The notes under the pieces are model-generated. The model saw nothing but the letters and a program-made list of their open reading frames with translations, was not told where the DNA came from and did not search any database. Made by a program: the position numbers and the translations under genes. Positions 18,272 through 26,717 of a stretch of 64,000 nt of DNA are shown one piece after another. Position 1 is the first letter of the stretch, and each line of letters opens with the position of its first letter. Origin of the DNA: Rossellomorea aquimaris (lineage in GTDB: Bacteria > Bacillota > Bacilli > Bacillales > Bacillaceae_B); the NCBI RefSeq assembly GCF_000935355.1, contig NZ_JXZC01000001.1, forward strand, positions 806,001-870,000, read 5' to 3'.

Positions 18272-19259
18272 CGTCGTCTCCCCCCTTCAAGGAATCTAAA
18301 ATTTGTACCGCCAGTTTCTTTTTGGACTGCCCTGGCTGAGCAGTGAATTTAGGAATTTCACCCACTCTGATCGTTAAAGGATCATCAATTCGGGTGTTCA
18401 TTTCGATTACGTCACCAATATCCAGCATAAGGAACTCTTCAATTGAAATATCTGAACGTCCTAATTCAGCTACAATTGGGACTTGGGCTTTCTTGATTCT
18501 TCTTTCAAGATGTGCCGTTTCTTCCGGCTTACTCTCTTTCCGTTTGCTTTCCATCCAATAGCTTCCTGATAATTTCGGAAGGATCGGTTCCAGGACAACG
18601 TGCGGAATGCAGATGTTAATCATGCCACTTGTTTCACCAATCGTTGTGTTTAAAGAAATGACCACAACCGTTTCATTTGGTGAAACCATCTGAAGGAATT
18701 GCGGGTTCACTTCAAATTCAGCAAAAAGCGGATCTACATCTGCCACAGTGCTCCAGGCTTCCCTTAAGTTTTCAAACGCTTTTTCAAAAAGCTGACTCAT
18801 GATCCTTGTTTCAATTTCCGTTAAATTCTCTACTTTGTTAACGCTGACTCCTCTTCCACCCATCACCCGATCCATCATCGAATAAGCGATATTAGGGTTG
18901 ATTTCCATGAGGATCCTTCCATCCAATGGAGGTAATTCATAGACATTTAAAATTGTCATTTTCGGAACGGAACGGATAAATTCCTCATATGGGATTTGAT
19001 CGGCAGAAGCCACGTTTATTTGAACGTACGTTCTTAGTTGGGCAGAGAAATAGGTAGTTAAGATACGGGCGAAGTTTTCGTGAATTCTAGTTAAACTTCG
19101 GATTTGATCCTTCGAAAACCGTAAAGCTCTCTTAAAATCGTACACTTTCACTTTTTTCTCTTCTTCTTCTTTTTTGAAATCATCTGCGCTCATCTCTCCC
19201 GTATTGAGAGCAGACAACAGAGCATCGATTTCACTTTGTGATAAAATTTCACTAGCCAT
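18261..19259 (-). CDS. fliM: Flagellar motor switch protein FliM
   Basis: FliM is the middle C-ring subunit that binds CheY-P. In the 332-residue protein the N-terminal CheY-P binding motif is ILSQSEIDALLSAL. The middle domain includes YDFKRALRFSKDQIRSL and a GGRGVS loop. The C-terminal SpoA domain includes VAELGRSDISIEEFLMLDIGDVIEM. The ATG at 19259 lies seven bases after GGAGGTG; an in-frame start six codons upstream lacks a site. It overlaps fliY at the 3' end. Confidence 0.98.
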   Translation of the reverse strand: MASEILSQSEIDALLSALNTGEMSADDFKKEEEEKKVKVYDFKRALRFSKDQIRSLTRIHENFARILTTYFSAQLRTYVQINVASADQIPYEEFIRSVPKMTILNVYELPPLDGRILMEINPNIAYSMMDRVMGGRGVSVNKVENLTEIETRIMSQLFEKAFENLREAWSTVADVDPLFAEFEVNPQFLQMVSPNETVVVISLNTTIGETSGMINICIPHVVLEPILPKLSGSYWMESKRKESKPEETAHLERRIKKAQVPIVAELGRSDISIEEFLMLDIGDVIEMNTRIDDPLTIRVGEIPKFTAQPGQSKKKLAVQILDSLKGGDDDDE

Positions 19260-19292
19260 GCCTTCACCTCCGAACACTCGATATAAGCTAAC

Positions 19293-19718
19293 TTATTGAA
19301 TCATCATAGAGGTGATATAGACTCTTTCTACCATACCTTCTTGCATAAGGGAGTTCACTTTGTCTTTAACCTTTGTTTCGATCAATTCTTTCCCTTTTTT
19401 TCCCTGCAGTTCTTCCGCCTTCAATTCTGAAAGCTCTTCTATGATGATGTTATTCACTTGAAAGTCTCTCTTTTCCAACTCACTTTTCGCTTTTTTACTA
19501 TCCGTTTGAATTTTAAAGGAAATACGAATAAAATCATTGCTCATCAAGTTGGTTGTCGTCTCAGGGATATCCACAGAGTTTTCAATCACCTCTTCAATCG
19601 ATGCTTCCTTCGTTTCTTCATCTCCTGAAAACTTCATAATGACAACTAACGCAATCACCCCTACAAGCGTAATCGTAACCAACAAGATCATCATGATTGT
19701 CAGGGCTTTACTCTTCAT
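19293..19718 (-). CDS. fliL: Flagellar basal body-associated protein FliL
   Basis: FliL surrounds the stator units and supports motor torque. The 141-residue protein has one membrane helix (about residues 7-29) and a FliL-type extracellular domain (FIRISFKIQTDSKKAKSELEKRD) ending in the family's C-terminal MVERVYITSMMIQ. The start at 19718 follows GGGAGGGAG and lies inside the last codons of swrD (11-base overlap). A longer reading lacks a suitable site. Confidence 0.95.
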   Translation of the reverse strand: MKSKALTIMMILLVTITLVGVIALVVIMKFSGDEETKEASIEEVIENSVDIPETTTNLMSNDFIRISFKIQTDSKKAKSELEKRDFQVNNIIIEELSELKAEELQGKKGKELIETKVKDKVNSLMQEGMVERVYITSMMIQ

Positions 19719-19929
19719 TCGTACTCCCTCCCCCATGCGGCACACTGAGTAGATTTGCTTCTTGAAAGAAAGAAAGTGCCAGGCAGCGAACCTCGTCCAC
19801 CGTTTCCTTCACAACATATCGTCTGCCATTTGTTAATAGAATCGTAGTGTCCGGAAACGCTTCTACTGTTTCTATGTATAAAGCATTCAACATAAATGCC
19901 TTTCCATTTAGTCTGGTTAACGTGATCAT
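19708..19929 (-). CDS. swrD: Swarming motility protein SwrD (FlbD/YlzI family)
   Basis: SwrD raises flagellar power in B. subtilis, probably through stator function. The 73-residue protein starts MITLTRLNGKAFMLNALYIETVEA, contains PDTTILLTNGRRYVVKETVDEV, and ends with a loose Gly/Ser/Glu tail: the FlbD family pattern. It lies between flgE and fliL as in B. subtilis, with its stop inside fliL. Its ribosome binding site is weak (CGAAAG), and the base of a perfect 18-bp hairpin lies only eight bases upstream of the start codon, so translation may be controlled. Confidence 0.92.
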   Translation of the reverse strand: MITLTRLNGKAFMLNALYIETVEAFPDTTILLTNGRRYVVKETVDEVRCLALSFFQEANLLSVPHGGGSTNEE

Positions 19930-19937
19930 CAGCTTTC

Positions 19938-19987
19938 GGTACTGACGAATCAGGGATTCACCAGCGTCCCCCTGATTCGTCAGTACC
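19938..19987 (-). repeat. Perfect 18-bp inverted repeat (stem-loop) between flgE and swrD
   Basis: Arms 19938-19955 and 19970-19987 are exact reverse complements, with a 14-base loop. On the minus strand no T-run follows: the bases after the stem are CGAAAGCTG and then the swrD start. It is therefore not a normal terminator. It could stabilise the 3' end of the flgE message, mark a processing site, or hide the swrD ribosome binding site. Confidence 0.9.
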
Positions 19988-20006
19988 TTCCTCCCTTTTT
20001 AACGAA

Positions 20007-20864
20007 TTAACGTTTCAAGTTTACAAGCTCCTGCAGAATTTCATCCGACGTTGTAATGATCCGTGTATTTGCCTGGAAACCACGCTGAGCCGTGATCATT
20101 TCGGTGAATTCTTCGGATAGGTCGACGTTGGACATTTCGAGGGTACCCGAAACAATTGAACCAGATCCAGATTCTCCAGGCTCATTAAGTTGAGGTGGCG
20201 CAAAAGTACCATCATTATTAGGATCTATATAGCCAGAATTATTCGTTTCTTGAAATAAGTTATCTCCCACTTTTTGGAGGCCACCAGGATTAGGAAATTT
20301 TGCAATCATAATTTGTCCTGCAAGTTTTAAATCTCCCTCATTATTTATATATGAAACTCTTCCATCGCTACCAATACTAAAACTTTGAGCATCTGTTGGG
20401 ATTTTCATTTCTCCGATATCAGCTGTAAGTGCATTGTTATCAGCATCTGCCTGTTTCCCTTGTAATTTAAGTCCGTTTGAATTTACTAGTGTACCTTCAT
20501 TATCTAGGTACATATTTCCTGCACGTGTGAAAAGGTTGGTTGTTCCTTCTTGAACCATAAAAAATCCATCACCAGACAGTGATAAATCTAATGGTCTACC
20601 AGTTGTTTGTAAGCTTCCTTGTGTATGAATTGTATCAATAGATGACAATTGTGCTCCTAATCCAACTTGTTTAGGATTAATTCCTCCTTTATTTGCAGTT
20701 GCCGCACTAGCGCCAGAAATCTGTTGACTAACAATATCTTGAAATGTAACTCTACCTTTCTTATATCCATACGTATTAACATTCGCAATATTATTTCCGA
20801 TTACATCCAGCTTTGTTTGAAAGTTTTTCATTCCACTGATACCTGAATACATTGAACGTAGCAT
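20007..20864 (-). CDS. flgE: Flagellar hook protein FlgE
   Basis: FlgE polymerises into the hook. The 285-residue protein begins MLRSMYSGISGMKNFQTKLDVIGNNIANVNTYGYKKG, the flagellar rod/hook N-terminal signature, and ends with the matching C-terminal helix EEFTEMITAQRGFQANTRIITTSDEILQELVNLKR. The central hook domain is short, as in Bacillus. AAAGGGG precedes the ATG at 20864; an upstream in-frame start has no site. In older Bacillus annotation this gene is called flgG. Confidence 0.96.
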   Translation of the reverse strand: MLRSMYSGISGMKNFQTKLDVIGNNIANVNTYGYKKGRVTFQDIVSQQISGASAATANKGGINPKQVGLGAQLSSIDTIHTQGSLQTTGRPLDLSLSGDGFFMVQEGTTNLFTRAGNMYLDNEGTLVNSNGLKLQGKQADADNNALTADIGEMKIPTDAQSFSIGSDGRVSYINNEGDLKLAGQIMIAKFPNPGGLQKVGDNLFQETNNSGYIDPNNDGTFAPPQLNEPGESGSGSIVSGTLEMSNVDLSEEFTEMITAQRGFQANTRIITTSDEILQELVNLKR

Positions 20865-20932
20865 TGTTTTTTCCCCTTTCGTGTTAGCTGCTTCGATCAT
20901 TCCACAGCTACAGGCTTCCTATTTGGTCCAGC

Positions 20933-21319
20933 CTATGAGTCTATTAGTATGGTTCCATTAATATTTGTAAAAATTTGAGAACTTGCTTCCTCACGGTCTA
21001 ATGCTGTTATCACTGTTTTATTTTTTGCGCTTACAATGAGTGCTGCATCTTTTAAAATCACCAGTGAATCTTGAACACCTTTAGTTTTCGCTTCATCCAC
21101 TTTCTCCCCTATCTTCTCCCATGTATGTGGAGTAATAGAGATTCCCCGTTGTTCCATCCTTACCTTTGCATGCTTACTGATGTGTATTGGGGGTACGTCT
21201 TGAATGGCTTTATCTAATTGGGCAGCAAAAGATGATGCGATGGAAGGTTTAGTAATAGGTTTCGTTTTAAAATTTGGTGTAATTGGTTGCAGTGAACGAT
21301 GAACGAATGTCTTCTCCAT
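20933..21319 (-). CDS. Conserved flagellar operon protein (TIGR02530-like)
   Basis: This is a 128-residue protein between flgD and flgE. The core PPIHISKHAKVRMEQRGISITPHTWEKI and the later ALIVSAKNKTVITALDREE and IFTNINGTILI match, from memory, the TIGR02530/DUF3766 flagellar operon family found at this position in many Firmicutes but absent from the B. subtilis 168 operon. The function is unknown; the position suggests a role in hook assembly. It has no signal peptide or membrane segment. GGGAGTGG precedes the ATG. Confidence 0.85.
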   Translation of the reverse strand: MEKTFVHRSLQPITPNFKTKPITKPSIASSFAAQLDKAIQDVPPIHISKHAKVRMEQRGISITPHTWEKIGEKVDEAKTKGVQDSLVILKDAALIVSAKNKTVITALDREEASSQIFTNINGTILIDS

Positions 21320-21330
21320 ACAACCACTCC

Positions 21331-21963
21331 CTAAGATTCAATTTTTATTAATTTATCACTTGAAATTTTGTCCCCTGCTCCTGTATGAAACCATATTTTT
21401 GAATCTTTCGTTGAAACGGATTGAACGATTCCGCTCATCTCTCCATCTTCGCTGTTCCATGTTACGTTCTTTCCAATCAGTAATGATGCATTTACGAGAG
21501 AAGCTTCAGTGGTATCCGTCGTATTCACTTGCGAAATATTTCCGGGAGTCAGGATCGTGCCGTCCTCCATGATGAATTCAACAGAGTCACCTTTATAGCG
21601 GACTCCTTTTACAAATCCCTGTCCTTCTTGTATATCAGGTGCATCACCCTCTTCGGACTCTATGATTTTATGCCATGTCACTTGTTTACCAACAAACTGA
21701 TTGTAAGAGATCAATTGTGTTTGGCTTTGGTTATCCACAAATTTCTCCATTGTTTGCGTCAAGTTCGTCATTTGCTCTAAAGATGAAAAAGTAGCCATTT
21801 GTGCGATAAAATCTTTATCCTGCATCGGATTTAACGGGTCTTGATTTTGTAATTGAGTCATCAGGATTTTCAGGAAGTCATCTTTTCCCAGAATATCCTT
21901 TCCACCTTCACGCTGTTTCGTTTGAACGGTGGAGTATAATAAGCTCGGATCGATTTTCGTCAT
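21331..21963 (-). CDS. flgD: Flagellar hook capping/scaffold protein FlgD
   Basis: FlgD caps the growing hook so FlgE subunits can assemble. In the 210-residue protein the N-terminal export and capping region KDDFLKILMTQLQNQDPLNPMQDKDFIAQMATFSSLEQM (residues 26-65) is the strongest family signature. A later region (LLIGKNVTWNSEDGEMSGIVQSV) resembles the FlgD tudor-like domain. AGGTGATC precedes the ATG. It lies directly after fliK, whose product measures hook length. Confidence 0.96.
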   Translation of the reverse strand: MTKIDPSLLYSTVQTKQREGGKDILGKDDFLKILMTQLQNQDPLNPMQDKDFIAQMATFSSLEQMTNLTQTMEKFVDNQSQTQLISYNQFVGKQVTWHKIIESEEGDAPDIQEGQGFVKGVRYKGDSVEFIMEDGTILTPGNISQVNTTDTTEASLVNASLLIGKNVTWNSEDGEMSGIVQSVSTKDSKIWFHTGAGDKISSDKLIKIES

Positions 21964-21971
21964 ATGATCAC

Positions 21972-23552
21972 CTATATTTCGGTATTTACGAGATAATCCT
22001 TAAAGGATTGAGTTCTTTCTTCTTCCCCGCTTCCTCCCTGGTCGGGTTGATGTTGTTTTTGCTGTTGCGAGGAATGATGTTGTGACTGCCCTTTGGATTG
22101 TCGCTCAGCATCTGCTAACGCCTGCGAGATTTCAATCTTCTCCACTTGAAGGTTCTGTGATGTGAAAGCATGCTTCAATCCTTGAATTTGAGAATCCAGC
22201 ATTTCTTTCGCGGTTGCCGTTGAAGCTAATATTTTCGCAGTCATCACTCCGTTTTGTTGTAAAAGTTCAATCCTTAATGAGCCCAATTGCTCTGGATACA
22301 GCTTGATTAACAGCTTACTCATGTTCGGCTGTGACAGCATTTTAGATTTACTTAGGATATTATGGAATTCTTTTACAAATTGTTCATATTGAACGGAGCG
22401 ATTTCCTGATGAGAGACTCATGGAAACGAATTCTGTTTTCGGAAGTACAAAGTGTAGATGGTTTCCCTGAATCGGTTGAATACCTTTCTTTTCTCCTGTG
22501 ATACCTTCTGTAGATGAGTGCTTTTCGAGTGTTTCCACAGGTTCTTGGCGTTTAAAGGCTTCCTTCATCAGCCGGGACCAATCCTTCACGTAATTAAACT
22601 CTCTGGCTATCGATTCATCTACTCCCGTTTGAACGAACTTAATCATGTCTTTAAGTTCAGACAATATTTGCGATTTTTGCCCCTCAGCATCCGTTAACGC
22701 CTGTAAGGTTTCAATGTTCTCCACTTGAAGGTTTTGTGATGTAAATGCATGTTTCATGGAAAATGATTCTGTTTTCGGATGGACAAAGTGTAGATGGTTT
22801 CCCTGAATCGGTTGAATGCTTTTCTTTTCTACTGCGGGACCTTCTGTGGATGACGGTTTATTTAGTGTTTCCACAGGTTCTTGGCGTTGAGAAGCTTTTT
22901 TTATCAGCCTGGACCAATCCTTCTCGTATTTAAACTCTTTGGCTATTGATCCTTCTACTCCCGTTTGAACCATCTTCATCATGTCTTTAAGCTCCGACGC
23001 TTTTGATGCTTCCACCACAAGTAAGTCGCGGTTTGCCGCCAGAAGTTCAATCACCTTGACAAGTCTGGTGACTTTTTCTAATGTCCCGTTTCCATTTAAA
23101 CCGCTCACCTTATTTTTCAATGCGGAATGGAGCATCTGCATCGTTGAGAGCAAGATTTCATGAAGATCCTCTTCAGTATCATCGGATGGATGCAAGGATG
23201 GGTTTGCCTCTGGAAATGAGAATTGTTCAGAAAATAGTGTTTTGATTGTTTCTATATCCACACCTACTATTTCCGCGATTTGGTTATAGTCAAGCTCCTT
23301 TAATCGGGATAATCCTTCCAACTGTCCGCTTGATAGCCCAATTTCATCCAGTCCTGTAGCACGTAAGATGCCTTGTAAGCTGAGAAGAAGAGATAGGGAA
23401 TCCGGCTGTTTGACTTCTACCCTTTCAACCCTATGAGTCGAGACAAATCCTAAAAGTTTTGAAAACCCGTCGATTTCTTTCTTTGAAAGAGTTGATTCCT
23501 TTCTCATCCCCGTGGGTGAGGGAGGAGCTTGTGTTCCTATTCCGATTTCCAC
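21972..23552 (-). CDS. fliK: Flagellar hook-length control protein FliK, with internal duplication
   Basis: FliK is the exported ruler that ends hook growth by acting on FlhB. The 526-residue protein has a long variable, hydrophilic N-terminal and central part and a C-terminal Flg_hook domain (LIKLYPEQLGSLRIELLQQNGVMTAKILAS near residues 410-440), followed by a Gln/His-rich tail. The start is taken as GTG at 23552, a few bases after GGAGGTG; an ATG six codons upstream has no site. The centre carries two copies of an 81-residue segment (61 of 81 identical by my count), and a 26-residue piece of the C-terminal domain is repeated between them. Confidence 0.93.
   Translation of the reverse strand: MEIGIGTQAPPSPTGMRKESTLSKKEIDGFSKLLGFVSTHRVERVEVKQPDSLSLLLSLQGILRATGLDEIGLSSGQLEGLSRLKELDYNQIAEIVGVDIETIKTLFSEQFSFPEANPSLHPSDDTEEDLHEILLSTMQMLHSALKNKVSGLNGNGTLEKVTRLVKVIELLAANRDLLVVEASKASELKDMMKMVQTGVEGSIAKEFKYEKDWSRLIKKASQRQEPVETLNKPSSTEGPAVEKKSIQPIQGNHLHFVHPKTESFSMKHAFTSQNLQVENIETLQALTDAEGQKSQILSELKDMIKFVQTGVDESIAREFNYVKDWSRLMKEAFKRQEPVETLEKHSSTEGITGEKKGIQPIQGNHLHFVLPKTEFVSMSLSSGNRSVQYEQFVKEFHNILSKSKMLSQPNMSKLLIKLYPEQLGSLRIELLQQNGVMTAKILASTATAKEMLDSQIQGLKHAFTSQNLQVEKIEISQALADAERQSKGQSQHHSSQQQKQHQPDQGGSGEEERTQSFKDYLVNTEI
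22098..22175 (-). repeat. FliK repeat C, C-terminal copy
   Basis: This encodes a 26-residue segment beginning KHAFTSQNLQVE inside the Flg_hook domain. It is 21 of 26 residues identical to the segment encoded at 22677-22754. Confidence 0.85.
22419..22661 (-). repeat. FliK repeat A, second copy
   Basis: This encodes 81 residues starting SELKDMIKFVQTG and ending FVLPKTEFVSM. It is 61 of 81 residues identical to the upstream copy at 22755-22997, without gaps. Confidence 0.9.
22677..22997 (-). repeat. FliK repeat A first copy plus inserted repeat C
   Basis: Bases 22755-22997 encode repeat A (SELKDMMKMVQTG to FVHPKTESFSM). Bases 22677-22754 encode a copy of the 26-residue C segment. A 15-base linker separates this block from the second A copy. 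The overall order A-C-A-B-C suggests duplication of A-B-C with later loss of B from one copy. Confidence 0.88.
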
Positions 23553-23577
23553 TTTTTCACCTCCTCTCATGCTTTAG

Positions 23578-24171
23578 CTAACTTTCCTCCGTAGAGAGCA
23601 GCTCCGTGTATCTTGCAGCATCTTCCGGAGGCATTTTTTCTAAAATATCGGCTAGAGTATCCGGTTTGATACTTGATAGAATCTTCATCGCCTCATCATC
23701 ATTCATGTTCATCAGAACAGGAGCTGCACTCTTTGCAGACATGGATTCATATGTACTGACCACCTCTTTAAAGGCACGCTTGTTTTCTTCACCTATCTGC
23801 CGTAACTCTTCAAGCTCTTCTTTTTGCTGCTGAATGGTTGCTTGTAGTTGTTCGTTTTCACTGTCTTTTTTATCCGCTTCACTTTGAAGCTGGACAATTT
23901 TCGCCTCTTGATCTTCTGTTAAAGCTTGAAGTGAGATCATTCGCTCTTGTATGTGGTCTGCATCCTGTGTTTCGTTTACCGGAAGGACTTTAGCTAAAAA
24001 TGGAATATCCGAACTTAAAGATTGTGCTTTTTCAAATACATTTATTCCTGCTACTGTCATGATTACAAGAGCGAAGGTTATAGCAAATAAGAGAGGAATG
24101 AAGATGATAAACACTACCCTTTGAAATCGTCCTGACTTCTCTTTATTTTCCTCTTCGATTACCTTTGCCAT
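23578..24171 (-). CDS. ylxF: Flagellar motility protein MotE family (YlxF)
   Basis: This is a 197-residue protein at the fliJ-fliK position. It has an N-terminal cytoplasmic tail, one membrane helix (about residues 18-43), a long coiled coil (about residues 80-145, EAKIVQLQSEADKKDSENEQL) and a C-terminal MgtE_N-like segment (MNDDEAMKILSSIKPDTLADILEKMPPEDAARYTELL). This is the MotE layout; MotE works with FliL-type proteins at the motor. Its role in Bacillus is poorly defined. Confidence 0.9.
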   Translation of the reverse strand: MAKVIEEENKEKSGRFQRVVFIIFIPLLFAITFALVIMTVAGINVFEKAQSLSSDIPFLAKVLPVNETQDADHIQERMISLQALTEDQEAKIVQLQSEADKKDSENEQLQATIQQQKEELEELRQIGEENKRAFKEVVSTYESMSAKSAAPVLMNMNDDEAMKILSSIKPDTLADILEKMPPEDAARYTELLSTEES

Positions 24172-24175
24172 GAAA

Positions 24176-24628
24176 TCACCTCACTCCCCGTTTCATATAT
24201 TGAACGACTGACACTTCGTCTAATTGTTTATTTTCCACTTGTTGAATGCTTTGTAAGAAGCGATGGAGATCTTTTTCTTTCATCTTTTCGTATTTCTTTA
24301 CTTCTACATTCATGTCCACAAGTTTCTCTTCGTACCAGTTCATTCGGTTTCTAGCTTGTATCACCAGGTCCTGGTGATACGAAATGGTCTTCTCTAGATT
24401 GGTAATGAACTGTTGATGATGACGGATATCCTGTACAGATAAGCCATTTTGCAATTTGGTTTCTTGTAGCTGTTCAAGCTCCTCTTTCTTTTTCAGAAAT
24501 TCATAAAGCTTCCCGGCAACTTTTTCAAATTTTTCAATGGAGCCCCTGTACATTTCTTGTACTTCATCTTTTTCTTTTTCCTTTAATGTTAAAATCCGCT
24601 CGAACCTATATTGATAATTCAAATTCAT
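24176..24628 (-). CDS. fliJ: Flagellar export stalk protein FliJ
   Basis: FliJ is the coiled-coil stalk in the FliI ATPase ring and links it to FlhA. The 150-residue, almost fully helical protein has the typical start NLNYQYRFERILTLKEKEKDEVQ and heptad-rich EKFEKVAGKLYEFLKKKEELEQLQ. It overlaps fliI by four bases (ATGA). Sequence is weakly conserved in the family; position and helical pattern carry the call. Confidence 0.93.
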   Translation of the reverse strand: MNLNYQYRFERILTLKEKEKDEVQEMYRGSIEKFEKVAGKLYEFLKKKEELEQLQETKLQNGLSVQDIRHHQQFITNLEKTISYHQDLVIQARNRMNWYEEKLVDMNVEVKKYEKMKEKDLHRFLQSIQQVENKQLDEVSVVQYMKRGVR

Positions 24629-25944
24629 CCACCTTTTTCCGATAGCTTTACAAGCTCATCAACACTTGCAGGAAGGGAAACCTTTTCGTATACGCCCTGC
24701 TTCAAGAAGGAAATGATGCCCGGATAGTATTGGATGGCTTCATCAACCTCACGGGAAGTACCCTTTTTATAAGCACCAATTTGGATTAAGTCCTCGGAAT
24801 TCATATAAGTACTCAATAACTCTCTTATTCTAGTGGCCGCGTGTAAATGTTCATTAGATGATAGATGATTCATTAACCGGCTAACACTTTTTAAAATATT
24901 GATGGCAGGATATTGGCCTCTATTTGCAATTTGGCGGTCAAGCACGATATGGCCATCAAGAATTCCCCTGACCGTGTCCGATATAGGTTCATTTAAGTCA
25001 TCGCCATCTACCAATACGGTGTAGAATGCCGTAATGCTTCCAAACACATTGGTTCCTGTTCTCTCTAAGAGTTTCGGTAAAATCGCGAAAACAGAAGGGG
25101 TGTACCCTTTTGTGGTCGGAGGTTCCCCTACCGCCAAACCGATTTCCCTCTGTGCCATTGCTACTCGCGTGGCCGAATCCATCATGAGCATGACGTTTAA
25201 TCCTTTATCACGGAAATATTCCGCAATGGCTGTTGCCGTAAAGGCTCCTTTGATCCTCATTAGGGCGGGTTGGTCTGAAGTGGCTGCCACAACAATGGTT
25301 CGCTTTAACCCTTCTTCTCCTAAATCCCTTTCAATAAACTCCCTGACCTCTCTTCCCCGTTCACCGATTAAAGCAATCACATTCAAGTCCGCTTTTGTGT
25401 TTCGGGCTATCATTCCAAGCAAGGTACTTTTACCTACCCCACTCCCAGCGAATATACCTACCCTTTGACCTTTACCTACAGTCAGCATACTGTCGATGGC
25501 TTTTACACCAACCTCCATTTTCTCGTCAATGGGCGGTCTCGACAGAGGGTTGGGAGGGTCTTGTTCTGTAAACGTTTTGCACAATCCACTGGGCAGGTCA
25601 CTTCCATCGAGTGGATGTCCAAGGGAATCAATCACCTTTCCTATTAAAGATGGTCCAATTTTGATTTCCAACGGCTTTGACGATCCTTCAACCAAACTGC
25701 CGGGAGAGATATCCTGCATATTGGTATATGGCATGAGGATCACCAAATCATCATTAAACCCTACCACTTCTGCTAAAATCACTTTCTGCTTGCCTCGGGA
25801 AAAAATATGAATATGGCATACTTCACCGACAGAACTTTCAGGTCCTTGAGATTCTATCATTAACCCTACAACACGTTTCACCTTTCCAAACTTTTTGAAA
25901 GTTGGTATCCGGGGGATATGGTCAATCAGATCTGCGGCTTTCAT
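24625..25944 (-). CDS. fliI: Flagellum-specific export ATPase FliI
   Basis: FliI is the F1-beta-like ATPase of the flagellar export apparatus. In the 439-residue protein, the Walker A is GIFAGSGVGKSTLLG near residue 165, GERGREVREF lies near residue 194, the Walker B is NVMLMMDSATRVAMAQREIGLAVGEPP near residues 250-275, and the ATP synthase alpha/beta signature is near PAINILKSVSRL. It overlaps fliH and fliJ by four bases on each side, so the three export proteins are probably coupled. Confidence 0.98.
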   Translation of the reverse strand: MKAADLIDHIPRIPTFKKFGKVKRVVGLMIESQGPESSVGEVCHIHIFSRGKQKVILAEVVGFNDDLVILMPYTNMQDISPGSLVEGSSKPLEIKIGPSLIGKVIDSLGHPLDGSDLPSGLCKTFTEQDPPNPLSRPPIDEKMEVGVKAIDSMLTVGKGQRVGIFAGSGVGKSTLLGMIARNTKADLNVIALIGERGREVREFIERDLGEEGLKRTIVVAATSDQPALMRIKGAFTATAIAEYFRDKGLNVMLMMDSATRVAMAQREIGLAVGEPPTTKGYTPSVFAILPKLLERTGTNVFGSITAFYTVLVDGDDLNEPISDTVRGILDGHIVLDRQIANRGQYPAINILKSVSRLMNHLSSNEHLHAATRIRELLSTYMNSEDLIQIGAYKKGTSREVDEAIQYYPGIISFLKQGVYEKVSLPASVDELVKLSEKGG

Positions 25945-26717
25945 TCAACATCACCTTCCAGAAGATGAAGAAGCTTCTGTTTTAATTCTTTTAATTGGGA
26001 ATCCACACTCACAATGACACGTCCCTGATTGGTTTCTATATAACATTCCTCTGTTTTAAGGTCATCATTTGCATAAATGAAACACTGAACATTCATGGGG
26101 AACATGACTTCAAGATCGTTCTTGTTTTCAGCCAAAAGTCTATGCTTAGACGGATGAACATGAATTTGAATGTGGGGTAAATCTCTTACTTCCTTTAAGC
26201 CCTGTTTGACGATCGAAAGGAAATGATCGGGTTCATCCTTAAGCTTGCGATTCATAATCTTCTCAGCACATGTTATCCCCAGACTAACAATGACCTTTTC
26301 TGCATTGTGAATATAGTCAAGATATTGTTGTTTATTTCGCTCGGTCATTTCGTTTGCTTCCATTAAACGCTGCTGATATTCTTGATATCCTTTGTTTCTT
26401 CCCTCTTCTTCACCTAGAAGAAATCCGGCATTATAGGCTTCTTGCATAAGTTGCTCGCGCTCGATAACCCACTTTTCTCTCTCACGTTCAATTTGACTCT
26501 GAGCTTGAAGAGTCATCTGTTTCGCTTCTTCGATTATTCGGGCCGCTTTTTCTTTCGCTTCCTTTAAAAGGTGGTCTGCCCGGATCGCTGTGTTCAGTTC
26601 AAAGTCATTCGGATCATGCTGCTTGAACTCCCCTGGCGGCTTAACTCTTTTAAGGGATATCACTTTTTCACTCTCATGAATGGTTTGAGCAATGGAAGAT
26701 TTGATGATTCTAGACAA
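25941..26717 (-). CDS. fliH: Flagellar export regulator FliH
   Basis: FliH holds FliI inactive and tethers it to the C-ring. In the 258-residue protein, a long charged helical stretch (HLLKEAKEKAARIIEEAKQMTLQAQSQIEREREKW, residues about 45-85) is followed by a V-ATPase subunit E-like C-terminal domain. I take TTG at 26717, eight bases after GGAGGAG inside the fliG tail; this makes SRIIKSS the N-terminus as in the family. A GTG at 26735 would add six residues but has no site. It overlaps fliG by eight bases. Confidence 0.9.
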   Translation of the reverse strand: MSRIIKSSIAQTIHESEKVISLKRVKPPGEFKQHDPNDFELNTAIRADHLLKEAKEKAARIIEEAKQMTLQAQSQIEREREKWVIEREQLMQEAYNAGFLLGEEEGRNKGYQEYQQRLMEANEMTERNKQQYLDYIHNAEKVIVSLGITCAEKIMNRKLKDEPDHFLSIVKQGLKEVRDLPHIQIHVHPSKHRLLAENKNDLEVMFPMNVQCFIYANDDLKTEECYIETNQGRVIVSVDSQLKELKQKLLHLLEGDVE

